Shown here: positions 31,343 to 33,209 of the stretch, one piece after another
Layout of the letters: each line of letters opens with the position of its first letter
How positions within the stretch are numbered: position 1 is the first letter of the stretch
Assembly (NCBI GenBank): GCA_018971105.1
Contig: JAGWVB010000014.1
Span: 1 to 33,209 of the forward strand
Length of the DNA: 33,209 nucleotides
Origin: Burkholderiales bacterium
GTDB lineage: Bacteria > Pseudomonadota > Gammaproteobacteria > Burkholderiales > Burkholderiaceae_C
Reading direction: 5' to 3'
The notes under the pieces: generated by a model
Told to the model about the DNA's origin: nothing
Database searches by the model: none
The model's input: only the letters and a program-made list of their open reading frames with translations
Made by a program: the position numbers and the translations under genes

Positions 31343-32340
31343 CGGCGCCCGATGCGGCGTCCATCGTGCGCCTGAGCACCGCCTACTGGGAAAGCCAGAC
31401 CCTGCTCACCGCGAACCGGCTGCGCCTCTTCGACACCCTGGCCGACGGCGCGCTCGGCGCCGCCGAGGTCGCCGCGGCGCAGGGGCTGGACGCGCGCAGC
31501 ACCGAACTGCTGCTGCGCGGCTGCGCCGCGCTGGGCTTCATCGAAGCCGGCGCCGACGGCCGCTACGCGAACACGCCGACGGCGGCAACCTTCCTCGTCT
31601 CGCGCAGCCCGGCCTACATGGGCCACGCGATCGGCTACAGCGACCAGCTCTACGCCACCTGGGGCCGGCTCGAGGACGCGCTGCGCAGCGGCCGGCCCGC
31701 CCTGCCCGCCCAGGCCTACCTCGGCGACGATGCCGTGCGCACGCGCACCTTCGTGATGGCGATGCACGAGCGCGCGCTGGGCGTGGCGCGGGCGCTCGTC
31801 GGCTGCATCGACCTCGCGGGGCGGCGCTCGATGCTCGACGTCGGCGGCGGTCCGGGAACCTATTCGGTGCTGCTGACGGCGCGCTTCCCCGGCCTGCGCT
31901 CCGAGGTGCTCGAGCTCCCCGGCGTGGCCGCGGTGGCGCGCGAGCTCGTGGCGCAGGCCGGCGCGAGCGAGCGCGTCGCGCTGCGCGACGGCGACTACCA
32001 CGGCGCCGACTTCGGCAGCGGCAAGGACGTGGTGCTGATGTCGGGCATGTTCCATCGCGAGACGCCGGCCGCCTGCCGCTCGCTCATCGCCCGCGCCGCG
32101 GCCTGCCTGGACCGCGGCGGCCTGCTCGTCGTCGCCGACGTCTTCACCGATGCGGGCGGCACGAGCCCGGCCTTTGCGGCGATGTTCGGCCTCAACATGA
32201 TGCTCACCGCGCCCGACGGCGGCGTCCATGCCGATGCCGATGTCCAGCGCTGGATGGCCGAGGCCGGGTTCGTCGAGCTGCGCACGACGGCGCTGCCGCC
32301 GCCGATGCCGCACCGCGTCGTGACCGGGATCAAGCGATGA
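31339..32340 (+). CDS. SAM-dependent O-methyltransferase-like protein (dimerisation HTH + Rossmann domain)
   Basis: A 333-residue small-molecule methyltransferase of the hydroxyindole/hydroxyneurosporene O-methyltransferase class. Residues about 10-85 form the winged-helix-like dimerisation domain ('RLRLFDTLADGALGAAEVAAAQGLDARSTELLLRG' type, ending at YANTPTAATFL). The Rossmann SAM site is SMLDVGGGPGTYS (164-176), with the acidic strand end SEVLELPG after it. 'VLMSGMFHRE' holds the His that often serves as catalytic base, then a GGLLVVADVF strand. The start overlaps the radical SAM stop and the stop overlaps the next start, both by 4 bp. With the radical SAM protein it suggests a modification pathway whose acceptor I cannot name. 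Confidence 0.85.
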   Translation: MTAPDAASIVRLSTAYWESQTLLTANRLRLFDTLADGALGAAEVAAAQGLDARSTELLLRGCAALGFIEAGADGRYANTPTAATFLVSRSPAYMGHAIGYSDQLYATWGRLEDALRSGRPALPAQAYLGDDAVRTRTFVMAMHERALGVARALVGCIDLAGRRSMLDVGGGPGTYSVLLTARFPGLRSEVLELPGVAAVARELVAQAGASERVALRDGDYHGADFGSGKDVVLMSGMFHRETPAACRSLIARAAACLDRGGLLVVADVFTDAGGTSPAFAAMFGLNMMLTAPDGGVHADADVQRWMAEAGFVELRTTALPPPMPHRVVTGIKR

Positions 32341-33131
32341 GCCGCGGTCGAGGCCGGGCCGCCGCCGCGGCGCTCGGCTGCCTGTGCGCGCTCGCGGCAC
32401 CGGCGCAGGTGCCGCCGCCTGTACCGACGCCGTTGCCGGTGCCGACGCCATTGCCGGCGCCGTCGCCGGCCCAGGGCGCGGCGGCGGCGCCGGCCCTGGG
32501 CCGGGATCCTGGCGCGCCGCCGATCGGCCCGCTGAAGTCGCTCGGCCACCACCGCTACGGCATCGACCGCATCGTCGTCGACCGGGCCGCGCGCACGATC
32601 ACCGTGCCGGGCCGCGTCCATGTGCTGGGCCGGCCGATCGAATACCTGGCGACGAGCCACGACGGCATGAAGCAGTACGAATCGCTGCTCGAGCTCGACG
32701 CCAGCGGCAGCGAGCTCAACCTCGCCTGCATCCTGCTCGGTCTCGAGCGCGACCCGGCGCAGCCGGCCCTGCATCAGTTCGACCGCCGCACGGTGACGGG
32801 GCCGCATCTGGCGATCTCGATCGCCTGGACCGAGAACGGACACCGGCGCGAAGTGCCGGCGGCGCAGGCCTTGCTGAACCCGGATGCGGGCGTCAACCCC
32901 GACAGCGTCGAGTGGGTCTACACCGGCTCGTTCTTTTCCGACGCCGGCGGCGCCTATGCCGCCGACCTCTCGGGCACCTTGATCGGCGTCGTGCACGACG
33001 GCAACACGGTGATCGAATCGGCCCAGGGCGTGGGCATCGGCGCCTACGGCTCGGTGCGGGGCAACGCGATGCTGCCCCCGGTGGGGTCGCCCGTCGAGTT
33101 GATCATCCACACGGCGCGCGGCGGGCCGTGA
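32337..33131 (+). CDS. Secreted YdjY-domain protein with Pro-rich linker
   Basis: A 264-residue exported protein. The start MSRGRGR is followed by a hydrophobic segment (8-23) and a likely signal peptidase site after APA. Residues about 25-45 are a Pro/Val/Thr/Leu linker made of repeats, encoded by an 18-bp DNA repeat (32421-32456). Residues about 75-250 resemble the YdjY domain: 'DRAARTITVPGRVHVLGRPI', 'EYLATSHDGMKQYESLLELD', 'LNLACILLGLE' and the late 'EWVYTGSFF'. This domain's function is unknown to me; in E. coli, ydjY also sits in a redox-like gene group. Its ATG overlaps the methyltransferase stop and its TGA overlaps the next gene's GTG. A periplasmic location is expected. Confidence 0.78.
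   Translation: MSRGRGRAAAAALGCLCALAAPAQVPPPVPTPLPVPTPLPAPSPAQGAAAAPALGRDPGAPPIGPLKSLGHHRYGIDRIVVDRAARTITVPGRVHVLGRPIEYLATSHDGMKQYESLLELDASGSELNLACILLGLERDPAQPALHQFDRRTVTGPHLAISIAWTENGHRREVPAAQALLNPDAGVNPDSVEWVYTGSFFSDAGGAYAADLSGTLIGVVHDGNTVIESAQGVGIGAYGSVRGNAMLPPVGSPVELIIHTARGGP
32421..32456 (+). repeat. Tandem 18-bp repeat inside the YdjY-domain gene
   Basis: Two adjacent 18-bp units (GTACCGACGCCGTTGCCG and GTGCCGACGCCATTGCCG) differ at two positions and encode a repeated VPTPLP linker. Both differences are synonymous, which suggests selection for the linker or an old duplication. Confidence 0.75.
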
Positions 33132-33209
33132 TCGGCGCGCGCTGGGCGATGCTGCTGGCGGCGCTGGCCCTCGCGGCCGGCGTGCTCGGCGTCGCGGCGG
33201 CGGCGCCCG
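33128..33209 (+). CDS. N-terminus of an exported protein (cut by the window end)
   Basis: The GTG at 33128 overlaps the stop of the YdjY-domain gene (GTGA at 33128-33131). It opens a frame that begins MIGARWAMLLAALALAAGVL and continues to the end of the window with no stop. This looks like a signal peptide or first membrane span. Only 27 residues are visible, so no family can be named. Its coupling to the preceding gene makes it the fourth member of the radical SAM operon. Confidence 0.6.
   Translation, partial: MIGARWAMLLAALALAAGVLGVAAAAP

Overview
This is a high-GC (roughly 68-70%) chromosomal segment, almost certainly from a betaproteobacterium of the order Burkholderiales. I infer a Rubrivivax/Leptothrix/Ideonella-like relative. 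The reasons are the gene order rlmE-ftsH-folP-glmM-pstSCAB-phoU-phoB-phoR, the carA-carB-greA block with the divergent yhbY, the surE-pcm-nlpD-rlmD block, and a PEP-CTERM surface protein. I see no phage, transposon, CRISPR array, rRNA or tRNA. Most of the window is conserved core genome.

Layout. (1) 1-982: the C-terminal part of a multi-membrane-span, ArnT/GT39-like protein, convergent with phoR. (2) 1050-7616, leftward: the complete phosphate regulon pstS-pstC-pstA-pstB-phoU-phoB-phoR, with a well-formed PhoB-dependent promoter before pstS. (3) 7775-12773, leftward: rlmE, ftsH, folP, glmM (rRNA methylation, membrane proteolysis, folate, cell-wall amino sugar). (4) 12794-13270, rightward: yhbY. 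(5) 13242-18701, leftward: carA, carB, greA and a DUF4149 membrane protein. (6) 18873-20086: a GlcG/HbpS-like gene divergent from a Bax-inhibitor-1 family membrane protein. (7) 20133-23976, leftward: surE-pcm-nlpD, coupled by 4-bp overlaps, followed directly by rlmD. rpoS, which often follows nlpD, is missing from this slot. (8) 24050-26858: a fusion of a carboxymuconolactone decarboxylase-like domain with a Rieske domain, a convergent overlapping thioesterase, then panB-panC.

The accessory part starts at about 26.9 kb. Two leftward genes form a likely operon. The first encodes a secreted alpha/alpha-toroid (squalene-cyclase/prenyltransferase-like) protein ending in a type I dockerin-like module. 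The second encodes a PEP-CTERM-anchored protein whose body looks like a cohesin domain. A textbook sigma-54 (-24/-12) promoter lies upstream, in a 446-bp non-coding region that also holds an 18-bp perfect dyad and a tandem duplicated hairpin/T-tract element. I read this as a small surface-assembly system: a secreted dockerin protein docking on an exosortase-sorted cohesin protein. The pairing is an inference from domains and adjacency.

The right end (30107-33209) is a tightly packed rightward operon: an unusual radical SAM protein (cysteine spacing CX13CX2C plus a C-terminal cysteine triplet), a SAM-dependent O-methyltransferase-like protein, a secreted YdjY-domain protein, and a further exported protein cut by the window edge. 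All three junctions are 4-bp stop/start overlaps. The product of this pathway is unknown to me. It and the cohesin/dockerin pair are the best candidates for undescribed biology here.
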